A DNA stretch of 64,000 bases from CAZEHO01 sp964511945 (GTDB taxonomy: Bacteria > Actinomycetota > Acidimicrobiia > Spongiisociales > UBA11373). Positions 61,665 through 64,000 of this stretch are shown piece by piece; position 1 is the first letter of the stretch; every line of letters begins with the position of its first letter. The DNA lies in the NCBI GenBank assembly GCA_964511945.1, contig CAZEHO010000009.1, positions 1 through 64,000 of the forward strand. The letters are read 5' to 3'. The notes under the pieces are model-generated. The model saw only the letters and a program-made list of their open reading frames with translations. It searched no databases and had not been told where the DNA came from. A program made the position numbers and the translations under genes.

Positions 61665-64000
61665 ATGGCCAATCAGGCTCGGCGCAGCCGCATGGTGCTG
61701 GTCGTCGATCCCGATGTCGAATTCGCCGAGGACCTGCGCGCGGTGCTCGCTGACGACCGGGTGGTGACGGCTCGCAGCGTGGCCGACGCCGCAGACATCG
61801 CAGCCGGAGGCCGGGTGGATGCCGCAGTGCTCGGCCCGTCGTTTGGCTATGAAACGGCAGTTCGCGATGCCGGCGCCATCCTTGAGGCCGATCCGACGAT
61901 CCGGATCGTGTTGGCGACGAACATCGTCACGAACCGCGTTCTCCTGGCGGCCGTGCAGACCGGTCTCGTCGACGTCGTCGATACGCCGGTGACTCCCCGC
62001 AAGCTGTCAACCGCGCTGATGCGCGAACCCCGGCAGCCGGCACCGGAGCCCGTCGTCAGGCAGCCGATCTCGGCAGCCGATGACTTCGACGATCCGCGCT
62101 TCGCCGAGGAACCCGCGATGGCACCCGAGTCTCGCACCGAGGCGTGGGCCGAATTCGAGGTCTCCCCCGAGCCGGCGAAGGCAGCAGAGGTCGAACCGGT
62201 CGTCGCGGCTGAGGCGGCCGTCGCACCGGAGCAACCGGATCCCATCCCGGTGCAGGCCGAACCGCAGGCAGCAGCCGTGGCTCCGTCCCCACCCGATCCC
62301 GAACCGGCACCCTGGGAGGTGCTCGGAGACCGTCTGACGACGCTGCTCGATCGTCAGGATGAGATCCTCCGTCTTGCGGCCGAAGACCGTGAACTGCGCG
62401 CTGCTGCGGAGCAGCGAGCCGTCGCCGAACTGCAGGCTGCAGCCGAACTCCGGATGGCTGCTGAGGTAGCCGCAGCCGAGCCGCAGGAGCAGCCCGAACC
62501 GGCTCCGGTCCCGCCCCAGAATTCGGTGGCCGAGGCCGTCGGAGAGGAGCCGACCGCTGTTTTGGATGAAGCTCCCACCGAGGTTGCCGTCGAACCGGCG
62601 GCCGACTCCGAGCCCGAACTCACACCACTTGAGGAACTGCTCGAAGACGAGACGGGTGCAAGCCGCCCGAGCGGCCCGTCGATCGACTGGGAGCCGCCGG
62701 CCGAACTGCTAGCTGCGGATCCCGAGCCGACCGCAGTCGAGCAGGTTGCAGAGATCGAACTCGAGACCGCTGCCCCCACCGAGGTGGAGGCTTCAGAGGA
62801 GCAGGGCCCGTCGGACGACGACGCCCTGGTTCTCTTCGACCCCGGGTTTGCAGTTGCCCCACCCGGATCGGAGCCCGGACGCGAGCCCGAGACCTCGCTT
62901 CTTGAAGAGCCGATGAGTGCTGCGGAAGAGGGGAGCCTGACCGATTGGGCGATCGAGGTCCCCGCTCCAGAGCTTCCCGTCGAGCCGATCGTTGAGCAGG
63001 ACCTGACGGCGGAACGCGCTTCACAGGTGGACGAGCCGGCAGCCCTGGAATGGCTTGCCGAGGTCCCGGCCCCAGCGCCGGCCCAGCGTGTGGAAGTTGC
63101 CGGGGAGCCGGGTCGTCCCGAAAGCGACGACTTCCTGGCGGCGTCCAGCCCGGTCGCGATGGGCGGGATCGGCAGCATGGTTGGGGATTCCGAGCCTGCC
63201 GAGGTGTCGGCCGCAGAGGCGACCGACACGACCGACGCCGGCCCCTTCGAAGAGTCTCCTCAGGTGTCGCCGCTTCGGGTCGATCGTGAGGCCGATGACG
63301 GTGACTGGGCGTTCTCCGGACCCGGCGGCGTTTCGATTCCGCTGCCTGGAGCGGACCCGTTCTCCGGCGAGGCCGCCTCCGATCCCGATCCCTTCGACGC
63401 GCCGGATGCACCGGCTGCTCCGAGCCCGGATCCAATCGCCGAGCCCGAAGACCCCTTCGCTGCTCTCAGCAGCCTCGACGATTCGAACCCGTTTGCCCCG
63501 CCGGCACCCAACGACCTGCCACCTCTGGCCGGGAGCAATGTTCCCCCGAAGCCGGCGGCACCACCGCCGCGGCCGGATGGGCCGCCGCCGATGCCGCCGG
63601 ATCTGCCCGCCGTGGAGGACGGTCCCGCCGATCTCGAGGCGCTCGGGATCCTGGGCCGCGACGACGAACCGACGCCGGTTGCCCGTGGATCCGGCAAGGT
63701 GATCGCAGTGATGTCCGGAAAGGGTGGATCGGGAAAGACGATCACCGCTACGAACCTGGCAACGGCGCTGACGATGGATCTCGGCTCCGGCCGTGTAGCG
63801 ATCGTCGACGCCGATCTGCAGTTCGGAGACGTTGCGTTGCTGCTCCAGCTCGATCCGAGCCGGACCATCGCCGACGCCGCCTCGCATGTCGACGAGCTGA
63901 CTCCATCAGCACTCGAGCGGCTGATGCTCACCCACGAGAGTGGTCTCGACGTGCTGGCCGCACCGGTCACTCCGGTGACCGCGGCCGAGGTGTCGGCGAA
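61665..64000 (+). CDS. CpaE-like protein: pseudo-receiver, long acidic linker, MinD/ParA ATPase (3' end missing)
   Basis: At least 778 residues, open at the window end. Residues about 1-120 resemble a receiver domain (MVLVVDPDVEFAEDLRAVL, ending TPRKL), but the phospho-acceptor position reads AVLGPS, so phosphorylation is unlikely. Residues about 125-675 are a linker dominated by Ala, Pro and Glu. From about 679 a MinD/ParA ATPase begins: SGKGGSGKT with Lys686 and Lys691, then VDADLQFGDVALLLQLDPS. This order is that of CpaE/TadZ, which localises type IV (Tad/Flp) pilus machinery; pilus genes would be expected just beyond the window. GGAGGAAGG precedes the ATG. Confidence 0.85.
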   Translation, partial: MANQARRSRMVLVVDPDVEFAEDLRAVLADDRVVTARSVADAADIAAGGRVDAAVLGPSFGYETAVRDAGAILEADPTIRIVLATNIVTNRVLLAAVQTGLVDVVDTPVTPRKLSTALMREPRQPAPEPVVRQPISAADDFDDPRFAEEPAMAPESRTEAWAEFEVSPEPAKAAEVEPVVAAEAAVAPEQPDPIPVQAEPQAAAVAPSPPDPEPAPWEVLGDRLTTLLDRQDEILRLAAEDRELRAAAEQRAVAELQAAAELRMAAEVAAAEPQEQPEPAPVPPQNSVAEAVGEEPTAVLDEAPTEVAVEPAADSEPELTPLEELLEDETGASRPSGPSIDWEPPAELLAADPEPTAVEQVAEIELETAAPTEVEASEEQGPSDDDALVLFDPGFAVAPPGSEPGREPETSLLEEPMSAAEEGSLTDWAIEVPAPELPVEPIVEQDLTAERASQVDEPAALEWLAEVPAPAPAQRVEVAGEPGRPESDDFLAASSPVAMGGIGSMVGDSEPAEVSAAEATDTTDAGPFEESPQVSPLRVDREADDGDWAFSGPGGVSIPLPGADPFSGEAASDPDPFDAPDAPAAPSPDPIAEPEDPFAALSSLDDSNPFAPPAPNDLPPLAGSNVPPKPAAPPPRPDGPPPMPPDLPAVEDGPADLEALGILGRDDEPTPVARGSGKVIAVMSGKGGSGKTITATNLATALTMDLGSGRVAIVDADLQFGDVALLLQLDPSRTIADAASHVDELTPSALERLMLTHESGLDVLAAPVTPVTAAEVSA

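Overview
This is a GC-rich bacterial chromosome segment, most likely from an uncultured member of the phylum Actinomycetota. Class Acidimicrobiia is my best guess, but only an inference. Points in favour: a complete division and cell-wall (dcw) cluster without ftsA but with sepF and yggT; a MurE carrying the meso-diaminopimelate motif DNPR; a translational-type T-box leader on ileS; an Rv3679/Rv3680-like ATPase pair; a double-domain ThyX; and a four-domain ribosomal protein S1. There is no phage, conjugative element, transposase or CRISPR array in view. A 100-N assembly gap lies inside rpsA.

Layout. 1-1378: end of a GC-rich modular repeat array, a LapA-like membrane protein and a short-chain dehydrogenase. 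1476-19022: the dcw cluster in the order mraZ, rsmH, ftsL, ftsI, murE, murF, mraY, murD, ftsW, murG, murC, murB, ftsQ, ftsZ, pgeF, yggS, sepF, yggT. Most of its genes overlap by 1 to 16 nt, and it is preceded by a four-repeat MraZ operator overlapping a promoter. 19047-24932: a small inverted-repeat element, ileS (minus strand) with its T-box, then yggU, a DksA/TraR-type zinc protein, lspA and rluD. 24951-28291: a minus-strand glycolytic group of class I aldolase and two phosphofructokinases with different phosphoryl-donor signatures. 28596-34752: dnaE and an unrecognised two-gene envelope module. 34758-38553: two ArsA/Get3-like ATPases, a small partner and a double ThyX (all minus). 38632-45741: small membrane proteins, EamA, MATE and MFS transporters, xpt, nth, ccdA. 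45878-53943: trpE, ygfZ, a two-component system, a second copy of the inverted-repeat element, and trpCFBA. trpG and trpD are not in the window. 54051-64000: nadE, a second modular repeat array beside tRNA-Leu(CAA), polA, rpsA and the start of a CpaE-like ATPase gene that runs off the end.

The genes are mostly core functions: peptidoglycan precursor synthesis and divisome assembly, glycolysis, tryptophan synthesis, DNA replication and repair, and NAD synthesis. The less ordinary content is: two related inverted-repeat elements that each abut a TAG stop codon; two arrays built from 83-bp and 31-bp modules; a recurrent arrangement in which a TANNNT hexamer lies 6-9 nt before the start codon of the first gene of a unit, predicting leaderless mRNAs; an ATPase pair in which each partner lacks a different Walker A lysine; and the envelope module at 32174-34752. 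I did not find a clearly new multi-gene system. The envelope module and the repeat families are the best candidates for something undescribed.
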